Origin: Pycnococcus provasolii
Taxonomy: Eukaryota; Chlorophyta; Pseudoscourfieldiophyceae; Pseudoscourfieldiales
Assembly: GCA_049487715.1 (NCBI GenBank)
Contig: CP150550.1
Span: 682,001 to 746,000, forward strand
Direction of reading: 5' to 3'
Length of the DNA: 64,000 nt
Shown: positions 23,301 through 34,320 of the stretch, in pieces
How the letters are laid out: every line of letters begins with the position of its first letter
Position numbering within the stretch: position 1 is the stretch's first letter
Program-made: the position numbers and the translations under genes
Notes under the pieces: model-generated
What the model was told of the DNA's origin: nothing
The model's database searches: none
Seen by the model: only the letters and a program-made list of their open reading frames with translations

Positions 23301-24967
23301 GCTTAAGGAGCGCGTTGCGGGGCAGTCGACCCTCTCAGAGAGCGCGAGTGAACTGTTAGCAATCGTTCAGCGGCTCCTGGAGGTGCTAAATAATTTGAAT
23401 GATGCACAGTCATCCGCTGCCATGAATGCTCGTCTTACCTCATACGACCAGCTTACCACGCTAGTCTCTCTCATTGGCGGATACCTTGAAAAGATCTCTC
23501 TTTCGAGTGAAAGCGTGTCGCCGGCTCCCCTGTGTCGCAGGCGTGACGTGGAGGGAGGACTTCGCGTCATCTACGACGTCGACGCTGCGGCAGTGTCTAT
23601 GGAAACCAGCCCACCACCTCCGCCGCCATCACCGCCGCCACCACCTCCATCACCGCCTTCTCCTCCGCCGCCGTACCCACCAAATCCGGGTCGACCTCCT
23701 TCGTGGATCATGGACCTTGGAAGACGCGGGAGGAAACTTCTTCAGGAGGTGGAGTCGGTGAATCGAAGCAGTGCATTGAACGTCACGTCGTCTCAGGACA
23801 TTTCGACATCACCATACGACATGGCTCGCATTCTCGGTCCGCTGACGAGTGGAAATCGGGTCGTGGGAGGTATCGTGCTGCACCAGGTGCGCGCTTCGCC
23901 GTTCCCGGGATGCACGTCTAGCGGTTTCGACGTGTCCAAGAACAAAAAGTCGTCGTCGTCGTTGTCGTCGTCGTTTGGGGGCGACAAACAGTTCCGACAT
24001 TTCCTCGGTGGCTACTGCCGTGCCGCGGAAGATTCCACGCGTCCCTATGGAGTCAATCCGCTCACGCGATGGGGATCGTCGATGTACGAGCCTAGCCTGG
24101 ATGCTGCTGCATTCTTCAATCTTTCCAATCCAGCGGAAGCGAATGTCGTCACAAGACAGCCTTTTGCTTTCATGGACACGGGAATCCTTCGATCGCCTGG
24201 ACTGTCTGACGGCGGGAACGGCTTCACTGTGCTGATAGACGTCTCGTTTCCCCTTGGCACGTGCAAGCGCATCCTCTCGTACTTGCGCGAGGGCCAATTC
24301 TTCGACCGCTTCACGAGGCGCATTGAAGTCCAGGTGGCTGTGCATGGGGTGAACACGGACACTCTTAGCATCATCGACGTGCAATTCGAGCAGACGTCGT
24401 ATGGAATGGTGCAACTTACTCGGCGCAGTGTCACCACCGCACCGCTCGCTCGGTACGCAGATTGGAGTAAATACGTTCTGCTCGTGTTCGAGGTGGCGAT
24501 CATTGTACAGGCGGCGATGGTATTCGCCCACAGCGTCAAGGCTATTTGGGATGTTTACGATCGCCGCCGCCGCCACCGCCGCCTCGAGGGCGTCGAGGCG
24601 CTTGTGATTGCCAGTACAGGAGATGACGAAGATGTGGCAAAGCATGAGTTCAGGCAAGTGGGAACGGCGTTCTTTCGGTGCGTTATGAACGGGGTCATTC
24701 TGACCGCATTTGCAGTCTGGTACGCCTACGTCGGCGTATCGTATGATACGAGGTACCAAAGATCCTATGGCCTGTACGACGGTGCCACCACTTCACGTGG
24801 GCGTCCGCTGCTGCTAAAGCGTGACGCACCGCTGGAGGATTTCACGTCGTTCCATCCCCCTGGATCAGGACGGCACGCCTTGAGGGCGAGCTACGATGGA
24901 ATGAATCGGCTGAATGACTTGCACATGCGCGTGTTTCAAATCAGATCGCTGGTTATGACCTATTCAT
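12004..24967 (+). CDS. Giant polycystin-like channel, middle part: extracellular modules, polycystin domain, S2-S4
   Basis: Open for 4,321 codons from the ATG at 12004 (also from an ATG at 11971). Order: repeat units 13-14; four identical 115-residue modules (12823-14202); about ten diverged modules of the same alpha/beta plan (a strand with GYxxxxF, two helices, often RRLL in the middle); acidic Asp-Gly and Thr-rich linkers; several Ig-like modules with Cys pairs and DxSGN ends (20310-22600, DUF5011/HYR-like); a helical region; a polyproline hinge at 23610-23700. From ~23790 there is a polycystin (TOP) domain: NRVVGGIVLHQVRASPFPGC, later FTRRIEVQVAVHGVN. Then S2 (YVLLVFEVAIIVQAAMVFAH), S3 (VILTAFAVWYAYVGV) and the start of S4. 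It ends at a GT donor at 24968. It belongs with the pieces before and after. Confidence 0.85.
12823..14202 (+). repeat. Four tandem 345-bp coding repeats
   Basis: Copies begin at 12823, 13168, 13513 and 13858 and are identical except for isolated single-base changes (for example at 13260 and 13378). Each encodes a 115-residue module (SIWLRLQGYTVEDFDSSD through TIARVRYRP). A clearly related but strongly diverged and more AT-rich fifth module follows at 14203-14515. Confidence 0.95.
15788..16403 (+). repeat. Module A, first copy of a ~616-bp internal duplication
   Basis: This is near-identical to 17393-18008, with a constant offset of 1,605 bases. It encodes a Pro/Gly linker and the module VYTIEITLRIGGYTVGSFGE with RRLLQQG. 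Two other, diverged modules lie between the copies, so the duplication is not a simple tandem. Confidence 0.9.
17393..18008 (+). repeat. Module A', second copy of the ~616-bp duplication
   Basis: Second copy of 15788-16403. It is preceded by a (GAC/GGC)n microsatellite encoding Asp-Gly runs at 17221-17370, which also precedes copy A (15640-15720) and may have guided the exchange. Confidence 0.9.
18421..19587 (+). repeat. Module B duplicated in tandem, plus a third partial copy
   Basis: Copy 1 starts at 18421, copy 2 at 18958, and a third copy starts at 19516 and breaks off after ~72 bases. Each full copy encodes a linker (GGEDAAAGPGMPDPGNDGKP) and the module EGSIEISGYSVQSFASMQ. Copies 1 and 2 are almost identical. 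The Gly-Asp-rich joints differ in length. Confidence 0.9.
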
Positions 24968-25038
24968 GTAAGTTTACCTCTAACCAACCGTGGCGGATAA
25001 ATATATTTCACTAACAACCTCACACACTAAATAAACAG
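24968..25038 (+). other. Spliceosomal intron (71 bp, GT-AG) in the channel gene
   Basis: The donor is gtaagt and the acceptor aaacag, with a pyrimidine/A-rich tail. Removing it joins the phase-1 codon t|tt and gives VMTYSFLQSFVLILLLGDF, a continuous S4 helix typical of polycystins. Without splicing the frame ends at 25014. Confidence 0.9.
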
Positions 25039-26891
25039 TTCTGCAGAGCTTCGTTCTGATTTTGTTGTTGGGTGACTTTATGGTTGCTGGGACCTTCCAC
25101 AAAAAGCTTCGCCACGCAATTTACACGCCAGTTCACGCCGCGCCGCAGATTCTTACGTTCGCCTTCGTCTATATGGCGTGCAACTTTCTGGGTGCCATGC
25201 ATCTTTTCGTCACGCTCGGCACCGTGGACGGCGAGTCGAAGTCGTACCTTCGGTCGCTTACCGTCGTCTCTGAGGCGATGCTCGGCGAAATTACGACGCT
25301 GTGGCCGACGCTGTGGGACCAGAGGCGAATCTTTTCTGCTTGGGAGCAGGCTAGCATGCTGCTGTTCTATTACTTCTTCTTCAGCTTGTCGCTGCTCCTG
25401 CTCGTGCAGTTCGCCATGGCCATAGTAATGGATGCGTACTACGATCTAAAGTTCCAGCGTGTGCGTCTCGGCAACGTTCTGAAGGGTGACATGTCCAGTG
25501 CGCTGGTCATGTGGATGCGCTACTTTGCAACAGTCTATGTGATGGGTGGGTGGACGAACCGTAAGGTTGCTGCACTATGCCGTGAAGCGGCACGCCTTGA
25601 GGCGGACGCATGGAGGAGGGAGCAGGGCAAGTGCTCCGAGTGGCGCAGGCAGAGTGTGAAGAGAGCGATGACGAAAATTGGGGCGTATGTGAGCGCGTGG
25701 GGTGCTGTCGACTTTTCCAAGAGTGCTCGGAGAAAATCTATCGTGGGAGCGACAACTACAGCAGAAGCCCGAGGCCCCCCAGGGCGTCTCTCAATCTTTC
25801 AAAAGCGTCGACAACAGCAGGTGATGCCTGAACCTGTGAAAAACAACAAGGGGAGTATTTCGCTCGGCGAGGTGCAGCTGGATCGCATGAAGGTGCTTTG
25901 CGTGGACACTGGCACTTACAGCATCATACCCGATCATCTGCGCGAGTTCTATCGTACGAGCAAGAGCTTCGACGACAACTTCCTCGACTCTGTCATAGCC
26001 AGCTTTGGCATGGCTCAGAGAGCGTATGAGCACGCACCTGGCAACGTCAAGGTGAAGTTTGTTGGCAGACGATGGGATCAAGCGAGTAGACGAGAGCGCC
26101 TTGCCATTGTGCTGCGCTTTGCCATGCAAGACATCGAAGTCGGCTGTGGTCGGATGGCACAGTTGAAAGATGACACGGGGAAAGCCTTAACTCTTGCACG
26201 TTTGTTTATCATGCAATCGAAGGCTGTGACGACGATTGCGCGTCACTGGCGTGGCTTCAAGGCACGTTCGTTGGATGAGAAGTACGATCTAGTGATTGCT
26301 GAGAAGACGAGGATGTCTGACAGCAGCTTATTGAACTTGTTCGGCTTAGCACAAGTGATGGTTGACGTGGAGGAGGAGGAGGAGGCGAAGAAACGTGAGC
26401 AAGAGATGCAAAGGGAGAAGGAGAATGCACGAAAGAATGCACTCGGATGGGGGCTGCTCAATTTGAAGAGAATGAAAATTTTGGGAAGCAAGAAGTACGA
26501 GAAGACGACGTCGACGACGACGACGACGACGACGAGTGATGATGCTCTTGCGATTGTGCCAGTGGATGAACGCAACGACTCGGCGCGTGCAGGAGATGAT
26601 CGAACAGAGACTTGGGTGAAGAGATATCGTCGATTGGGTGGCAATTTGGTCGAGTACTACACTATGCAGAGTAGTAGTAGTGCAAGTGGTGGAATGCAAG
26701 AGGGAGGAAACGATACTATTTTGATGCTGCCAGCACCACCAAGCTCTTCGGGATCTTCAAGAAGCAGTAGCTCTGGGCGTGGTGGTGGTGGCAGTGGTGG
26801 CGAATCATCATCTCGCGGTGGCGACGACTCGGCGAAGAACATGAAGAAGAACAGCAACAACAAGGGTAAGGAGATGATATCGAAGGAATGA
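25039..26891 (+). CDS. Giant polycystin-like channel, C-terminal part: S4-S6, pore, IQ motif, disordered tail
   Basis: This is the last exon, 617 codons. It contains the rest of S4, S5 (ILTFAFVYMACNFLGAMHLF), a pore-helix region (VVSEAMLGEITTLWPTLW) and S6 (SLLLLVQFAMAIVMDAYYDL), which matches the NmllAIi-type S6 end of PKD2 channels. This identifies the gene as a TRPP-type cation channel, in relatives found in plasma or ciliary membranes. Cytoplasmic features follow: basic helices, a second IQ motif (TTIARHWRGFKARSLDEK, ~26227-26280), a Glu/Lys coiled coil and a Ser/Gly-rich tail. There is no EF hand. An open frame seems to begin at a TTG at 25062, but the splice joins it 23 bases earlier. 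Confidence 0.88.
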
Positions 26892-27386
26892 ATTATTTAA
26901 TCTTCATTCGTGTACTTATTACTGTGTAAAAACAATCTTTTGTATTGTATTAAGTGAAGGCGTTAGTAGAAGACGTCGTGCGTGTTGTTATTTCAAATGC
27001 ATGTGAGAACGAACGTGGCGATTATCAAAAACATAATGGGAAAAAGGCAGTTTGGCCGTCTCATTTGGCAAAAAAAATTAAAAAAGGTAGTTGGCCCCCC
27101 CCCCCCCCCCTTTGTTCTTTTTTCCCTCTTTTTTTGAGTTTTTTTTTTTGGTGGGGGAGAAGTTGTTTTTTTTTTAAAAATCCCCCTTTTCTTGGGGGGG
27201 CCCTTTTTTTTTTTTTTCGCCCCTTTCTTTTTTTTTTTTCTTTTTTCCTTCCCTTCCTAACCACCCACCCACTAAAATAAAATAATATAAAAAGGAGGGG
27301 GGGGGGGGCGGGCGCCCACAAACCCTCTTTTTTTTTTTTTTTTCCACCAAACACCCCATCGATTCGAACCCGGGCAAAAAGAAACC
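26892..27386. other. Homopolymer-rich spacer
   Basis: The first ~170 bases look like a 3' UTR. From 27060 to 27355 the sequence is almost entirely runs of C (16 at 27095-27110), T, G (12 at 27297-27308) and A. I see no gene in it. Base calls in these runs may be unreliable. Confidence 0.7.
27375..27386 (-). terminator. RNA polymerase III terminator of the 5S gene
   Basis: On the minus strand, tttcttttt lies directly after the 3' end of the 5S rRNA. T runs of four or more terminate pol III. Confidence 0.65.
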
Positions 27387-27500
27387 GCACGTCACCGGGA
27401 GTTCCATTCTGATTCCTCAAGAAAGTACTATTCCGGCCCATTCTTGCTTAGCTTCCGAGTGCTGATGGGATCGGGCGTATTCAAGAAGGTATGAACGTGC
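27387..27500 (-). rRNA. rrn5: 5S ribosomal RNA
   Basis: Read on the minus strand, the sequence has the conserved 5S elements in order: TCATACC near the 5' end, CGATCCCATCAGCACTCGG, AAGCTAAGC, TGGGCC, TAGTACT and a 3' CCCGGTGACGTGC. The first and last six bases (GCACGT / ACGTGC) pair to make helix I. The 3' half (27401-27425) departs from the usual GGATGGGTGACC sequence, although TTCT/AGAA could still pair. Length is ~114 nt, slightly below the usual 118-121; ends are uncertain by a few bases. 5S genes have an internal pol III promoter, and the A-box region (AGCTAAGC) is present. It could be a diverged or inactive copy. Confidence 0.75.
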
Positions 27501-27652
27501 GATATTCACATTTCTGGTCGAGACAGAATATGTACTGCACAAGTCAATATGCGTCGACCTCCCCGCCCCCGCCCCCTGTCCCCTCCTCCTCACACATCAA
27601 ACATCTCAAACTACAATCATCTTTTTCGCCGAAGCAGATCAAGGATATAATA

Positions 27653-29142
27653 ATGGCGTCGCGCCAACAAGAACAACAACATAATAATAATAACGCTGCT
27701 TCTCAAGAAAGCCACAATCATGGCTCGCTGTGCCTGTCTCTGATGCTTTCGCACCCTGCTTGTCTAGCGGCTGCTGGCTGCGATGCCAAGCGCGTGGCGG
27801 CGGCGATGGCGACGTGCCGCGAGGCACGCGACGCGGCGCGCGCCGCACATGATGTGCAAAGGCGTGCGATGGAAGCACGCGTGCACAACCACGGGACGAT
27901 CCGATCGTTACAGATCCGAGCTTCCCACATTGGGGACCATCCGAAGGCATATTCGTCGGTGGGCGGGATCCGACGCATTTCTTGGAGTCGTGCGAGATGG
28001 TGGCGCTCATGTCAGTGGATGCGAAGAAGGGACGCGTGCTCTTCACAGTAACGCTCGGATGCCACAACGCGTGCGATCCAGGGTGTTTTTGTACGGACAG
28101 TAACAGCTTCGCTGTGCGCGCCCTCGTTCGCCACCTCGGCATGTGGCAGTGGGTTCCCGTGCTGACGGTCTGCAACCTCTTCGGACCGATGGACGGTGAG
28201 GCGATCGCCGTCGCGTCCACTAGTGTCGAACGCGCGCTGAACGATGCGCTCGATCTTGATGATGATGGACAGCTCGGGTTCGTGGTGCGCACGCTCATTG
28301 AAACATCATCAAACGTGCGCCACCACGGAGGGAAGAATCCGTGGTCGTACATGAAAGCAGTGTATGCATGGAACCTGTACCGCGTGCAGATGCCCAGGGA
28401 TCAAAGGCACGATCGGCCAGGTGGCTGGACGGTCAACGAGACTGTGAACGAGGATCCCCCACCACCTCGACCACCACCACCTCCTCCTCGAGGTTGGTCA
28501 GGCATATACCCAAAACGACCACGTTCGCTCGATGCTCTCGACGATGATGCGGCGCGCTCTTTCCCCCGCGGATGGGCTAGTTCCACGGCTGAACACATGT
28601 TAGAATACATGAATTATTTGGCTGACTTGCCCGAGCCCGATGACGGTGATGTCGATATTGAAATGTGGACTCCGACCGAGTGCAAGATCACTACATTCGT
28701 CGATCGTGTGACCCCAAGTCCGAATAAGCCAACGAGCTTCTGCCACTCGCTCGGGAATGAAAACACTTCTCCTCCCTTGAGTGGTTGGATGACGGACCAC
28801 CACTGGACGTCTCCACGCCACATGGTGCTTGGAGTGGAGCGTCTCTTCATCGGCGATGGACCGCTGGCAAACGCCAACGGCAACGAAGAGCCTGACGCGC
28901 GCATATTCACGACAGCGGATTTCGAGGAGCTCATCGCCGAATGGAATCGGGAGCCACCGGCTGAGTTCGAAACCTTCGAGTTGCTTAAGACGTGGCGTGA
29001 TGAGATCATCCAGACTCGCACGGTCTGCGCATGGGCCATGGTATCCCGCCTGGAAGCGCATCGAGGTCTGGTTGACGGGGAAGACGTCTATAACGGCATC
29101 GATAACTTCGTTTGGCAAGCACGATTGAATGAGATAGTATAG
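27653..29142 (+). CDS. Unrecognised protein, with a frame change near 27,880
   Basis: The likely start is the ATG at 27653 (MASRQQEQQHNNNN). Residues ~25-70 (SLMLSHPACLAAAG, then AAMATCREARDAARAAH) form an Ala-rich helical stretch that recalls an F-box-like N-terminus, weakly. Coding character then passes to another frame (PSFPHWGPSEGIFVGGRDPT) before 27982. A 50-nt GT-AG removal (27864-27913) would join the frames; a base error is the alternative. The rest contains LFTVTLGCHNACDPGCFC, a polyproline stretch, and an acidic Trp/Phe-rich C-terminal half. I recognise no family. Without the joined N-terminus, the second frame has no ATG before the Met in CEMVALM. Confidence 0.55.
27864..27913 (+). 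other. Possible 50-bp intron
   Basis: GT at 27864 and CAG at 27911-27913; 50 bases is 2 mod 3, exactly what is needed to pass from the first frame to the second. The donor (gtgcga) is weak, so this is only a candidate. Confidence 0.35.
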
Positions 29143-29220
29143 ACTAGTGGATAGTCTTCTTCGATGCAAGGGCTTGTTGTTTTTATTTAAGAATAAGATC
29201 GGTCAATCTTAGAAAAAACA

Positions 29221-29285
29221 AAAGCATTTACAGCAACAATTACCGGTATAGCAACAATTAAAGCATTTATTTTATAGCAACAATT
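29221..29285. repeat. Short direct repeats in a convergent 3' spacer
   Basis: AGCAACAATT occurs at 29232, 29250 and 29276, and AAAGCATTTA at 29221 and ~29260. The last copy overlaps the stop region of the carboxylase gene. They look like slippage products; no function is evident. Confidence 0.7.
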
Positions 29286-32200
29286 TATTGAAGAAGAAGC
29301 TCATTCAGCTTCTTCGTCAAGAACCCCCTCGCATCAGCGAGATCCACGACGCCATCGATCACCTGCTGCGCAAGCAAGGCTTCCGCCCGATCATGACTGT
29401 CACAGAAACGCAAGGCTCCGGCACGGTACTTTGGATACTCCTTCTCGTCAGCACCATCGCGCTCCATCCACTCATGGATCGCCGCTTTCTTGAATCGGAT
29501 CTCCGCGGTTCCCTCTGGTTCGAGGATGCCGCCACGGGCACTTGGGTCCATCAGGATTTGGATATTCCCGTGCTCGTTGATTTGCTTGTCTAAGACAACC
29601 CAAGCGCCACCGCGCAATTCAGCGCCACGCGGAATGTACACGAACACGGGTGCCGGGTACTTGCGGAGGCCCTCGACGATGCCTGATCCAGCCTGGAGCA
29701 CACCTTCGAACAAATCACGAAGACCGCCGCTGAAGCCACGCCAATTGGCGATTATGATCATCGGCAGATGTTCACGCCCCATATCCTCGAGCGCCTCCGC
29801 CGTCTTTGCCGCCGAGTCGGGCAGCCACAAACAGCCAGGATGCTGAATACGGCGTTCGGAAGTTGAAAAATCCCCGGGGTCTGCGGGTACCACAAGCTCC
29901 GTCGTAGCCGTCTGGGTAGCGATCACACCGACAGCACGCCCGTTGAGACGCGCGCGTCCACACACTACGCTCTTCGCCCAGGCACGCTGGACTTCCACGA
30001 AGGATCCAGCGTCAAAGAGCACGTCCACAAGCTGCGCAGGCGAGAGAGCGCCATCGCCCTCTGGTGGCACCGGTCGCGCCGGCTCTTTCGCTTCCACTCT
30101 GGTCTTCCACTCCATCCACTCCGTCGCCTGTCTCATCGCCTCCAAACAATTGCTCGCAGTCAGATGCGTGACTCCATTCTGATGCATGATCTGCGGTCCG
30201 CCGAGCTGGGCATTGGACTCATACACATCCTTACCAAGCACCTTATTCAAAGCTGCCTGGCCTGTGAGAATGATTGGCGTTTGAGCCACCTGGATCGTTC
30301 GACGACCCAACCTCGCCAGATATGCGCCAATGCCCACAGCTCGTCCAATGCACACGGTGACGCACATGCCGTGATCGTACAGTTTCGAGTACGCACGAGC
30401 AGTCGCACCACAAGCACTAAGGCTCGGAACGCCATAGTCAGCATTGGAATTCGAGATTGATGTCACTTCGACGCCAGCAGCAGTGAGCTTGCCATCATCA
30501 CTAAAACCGAGAGTCTTCTTCATCGCCTCGTCGACACCAAGCCTTGCACCACTCGACGCGTTCAAGAAGAGCAGAGGCGTCTGCATCTTCTCCGCACGCT
30601 CGCACGCAGCCACAAACGTCTTGCACTCCTTCACGCCCATCGACGCGACGCGGTGCGTAAGATCGTTACCAACAATCAGCACAGAACAGCCGTTCAATTT
30701 CAGCGAGTAAACGCGCATGCCCACAGCCTCCTTGTGAGCTTGTGGCGATGACACCGGAACAAGCGATCCCTCCTCGCTCAGCACAAACTCCTCAACATCT
30801 GTCACATCACATCCATCACTCGCGAGTTGCAGAAGTTCTACGGCGTCTGAAATCAAGAATCCACCAGCCTTGCGAGCTGCCGCTCGACGTCGCACGTCAG
30901 CGGTCTCGAGAGACGGAAATGGAGACGGCAATTCATCCACAACGCTCACCTGAGCCACGCCAAACCCAGACGGCGTCGCGACGTCCACGCAAACGGTGTC
31001 ACCAATCTCCAAAGTCACGCCGACGCATCCAACGCGATGGAGCAGCAGCGATGGCACGAGGCTCTGAGCAACCGCCACTTCAACATCATGAGCCAGCGCC
31101 TTGGCGTTCAGCCCTTCGCTGCCTCCAAGCACTTTCAGACAAACATGGCTCGTATCCACACTCCCGTCATCAATCTCCTCCAGCAGCGGCTTCACAATAT
31201 CTTCGACAATCTCACGAACCTGCATATCCACATGAGCACGCACGATGCCACGAACAACAACCGTCTTTAGACCCTTGTCTTTGTACTCCACAAAACAAGC
31301 CTCATGTGCGCGGCTCGGCATCACGCGCACATCCTTCTCTTTCAAGCCTTTTTCTTCAAGCAGCTTCGCAGCTACGCGGTCGAGCCCGAGCCTGACACCC
31401 ATCACTGGCTCGCACGCGCGGACCATCAGATCTGGCATCGCCTTCACATCGCCAGCCTGCGCATTCACAGAGAAGGCAAAGCGACGTGGCACGTGCGACA
31501 AATCAGGAATGCCGAGCTTGCTGCTACCATCTGTATTCCAGCCTTTGCTCACAAGCACGCTCACCATGCTCACGCGCGCAAGCTTCAAGCCTTCGGCGTT
31601 CCGTGCAAGGGCGTGCTCATCCCACGCGCCAGCCGGGACAGCCACGTGAAGCGTGATGCCCTTCTCGGAGAGCTGCTTCTCAGAAAGATCTGCAAGGATC
31701 GCCTTGAGCTCACTGCCAAGATCATCCCAAATCACGGCAAATGCGCCGCCTCGCCACAGCGAAAGTAATCCTTTCGCCTCTGATCCCATGAAATCTTTGC
31801 GTCCAACTTCAGGATAGTACGCGCGCAGCATGTACGCTTTACTCGCGTTCTGGGCAATCTTCGATCCGCAGCATGGATGGCAAAGGCTCGCTAACACGCC
31901 GTCGAGCGCGGCACTCGGTGCTTCCACAAGCGCATCTAAGGTATTTTTGCGCTCCACCTTCGCCTCAGCGGTGGTGATGAGAGGACTCTCCTTCCTCGCC
32001 ACGAGACGTGCGACGACGTTGTCCCTCAGCTCAGCCATCTTCGCCGACTCCAGCGCACGTTCCGCCGCGGCAGCGAGCTGTCCATGGAGTTTCCTCACAC
32101 CAATCAGCTTCTCAAGGCAAGGGCGCATCTCTGCGAGGATCGATGCGACGCTTTCACATCCTTCACTTTCAGCCAGCAACCCAGGTAGAGCACTCAGCAC

Positions 32201-34289
32201 AGCCTCGAGCAAACTCGCCAAGAAGCTTGCGGCACGCTTCGCAGCGCCGTGAGCGGCTGCCAGACTGCCAACATCACCATCAGTTGCATCACGCAGGCGC
32301 ACGATTGCATGCATCTCCGGCTCGCTCTCGAAAAACTCCCCCTCTGTTGACGCAAACTCAGTAGCCATCGATCCAAATGCGCGAATCAGCTTCGACGCGG
32401 CGTTATTCTTGATTCCCTCGCGGCAGAGATTGGCAAAGGGAACGAGAGCGTCACGCATATCATCGCCATCCACCTCGCTGCCGCTGTCATCCTCCTCTTT
32501 CAGCCGCAGCCTCTCGTCTTCTGCCTCCACCAGCTCCAACAGCGTCTTGGAAGGAAACTTGTACACTCCCCCCGCTCCCTCCTTCTCTTCGGCTCCATCG
32601 AGCACCTCGTGCACGCGAAGAAGGAACGCTCCATCAAGCTGCGCACCTGTCGCCGCCTCAAGTTCCGTCCACCGATCAAGAAGCAGGCGGCGGTGGCATG
32701 CATAGTGCACAAGCGCGGCAATCACCTCGCGTCGGAAGCTCTCGTCATCCTCGCCCGTCACCTCAGCGGCAAGCATCGCGCCAGCGCACGCAGGATCATC
32801 CGCAAAGAGGCTGCACGTTGACCACCAGCGAGGCACGTCATATCCCTTCAGGATGTTGTCGCACGTCCCCAGAACGAGCGCAAGGCGATCTGCAATCCGA
32901 TCCACCGGCGGTGGAGGCTTGGGAGCACACGCGTGCTGAGCTGGGAAGAACAGGAGGTGCTCTTCTGGCACAGCCGCCTCCTTCTTCACCTCCTCCTCCT
33001 CCTCCTTCACCTCCTCCTCCTCCGCCATCGCCACAGTCGCCAGCACATCACCAGCAGCCACGCTGTCGCCCTCGACTGCAAAAAACGTAATCACCCCCGT
33101 CGCCGTTGCCCTCAAGCTCAAAATCATTTTCATAACCTCAATCTCAGCATACGCTTCATTCTCGTGAACGACGCTGCCCTCGTTCACGAGACGCCGCACG
33201 AGCTTCCCGTGCGCAACGGTTCGGAATACCGTCGGATCTTCCGCCGCGTTCTTCAGAAGGACGGTGCGATCATCGACGAAGAGGCGCGTTCCCACCGCCG
33301 CCTCCTCCTCCCAGTGAACTCCGTACGTGGTACCTCCGTACTCGATCAGCATGCCACCATCCTTAAGCGGCGTGGACATCGCCGGCACCGTCATCACGAG
33401 CGACGCCGCCTTCGGGGCACCGCCGTCGCTTTTGTCGTCGCCGAGCAGGAGCGTGATCTGGAAATTGCGTTCAGCCGTGCGAGCGACACGCAGCGAGTAC
33501 TTGACGTCCTCAATCATGAGCTCCACATCCACCGCACGGTGCAGATCCATCGCCTCGCCGGCGGAGTTCACGCCGTCCTCTGCCACGAGCGTTTGGCCTC
33601 GGCTCACGGCTTGCTCGAATGCCGCACGTCGCGCGAGCATCGCCTGCGTCGCCTTGACAATCGCGCCGCACACGACAGCCACATCCCACGACGGGCTTAG
33701 AGCCTTGACATTGCTCGCGATGCGGTTGTCGAGCCAGCCCGTGTGATGCGTGTTGTCCTTGGAAAAATCGTCGCTGCCGAGGATGGTATCGTTGACGTAG
33801 TCGACGATGTGGCGCACCTCGCCGCGGATGCGCAGGTTGGCGAGCGCAAATCGCATGTTGGAGATCGCCTCGGCGCGGTTCGCGCCGCGAGCGAACACGT
33901 GCCCAAATTGGCTGTCTGCGTACGTGTGCACGCCACCGCCACCCGCCGTGCCTCGAACGCTAAAGTACCCCCACACGCTCGGCGTGGGCGTGAAGCTGAT
34001 CTCCGCGATGGCACCGCTCGTGGGCTTGAATCCGTCGTTCGGGTCCTCGGAGGTGATGCGAACGGCGACGCAGTGACCGCTGGGTGGCAGCGGAGCGGCG
34101 CTGACCCAGTTCGTCGTGGACGTTCCAGCCACCTGGAAGGAGGTGATGGCCGACGCGGATCCGATGCTGCTTGAGCTTGGCCAGCTCCTGAGCAATGTGG
34201 GACCGCTGCTGCCAACGCGCGGGGCAACGTTTGACCGACGCAGCACGGCTAGCGGCGCATCCTCTTCGTTGCTGTTACTGCTTCCGGAT

Positions 34290-34320
<31 letters not shown>

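Noticed and set aside
27351-27380. tRNA T-arm-like word GGGTTCGAATCGATGGGG on the minus strand just after the 5S gene
   Set aside because: The bases flanking the loop do not form a T stem, and no anticodon arm, D arm or acceptor stem can be built around it.
26954-27441. Phe/Lys-rich frames in the homopolymer spacer
   Set aside because: They consist of T, A, C and G runs translated as low-complexity peptides.
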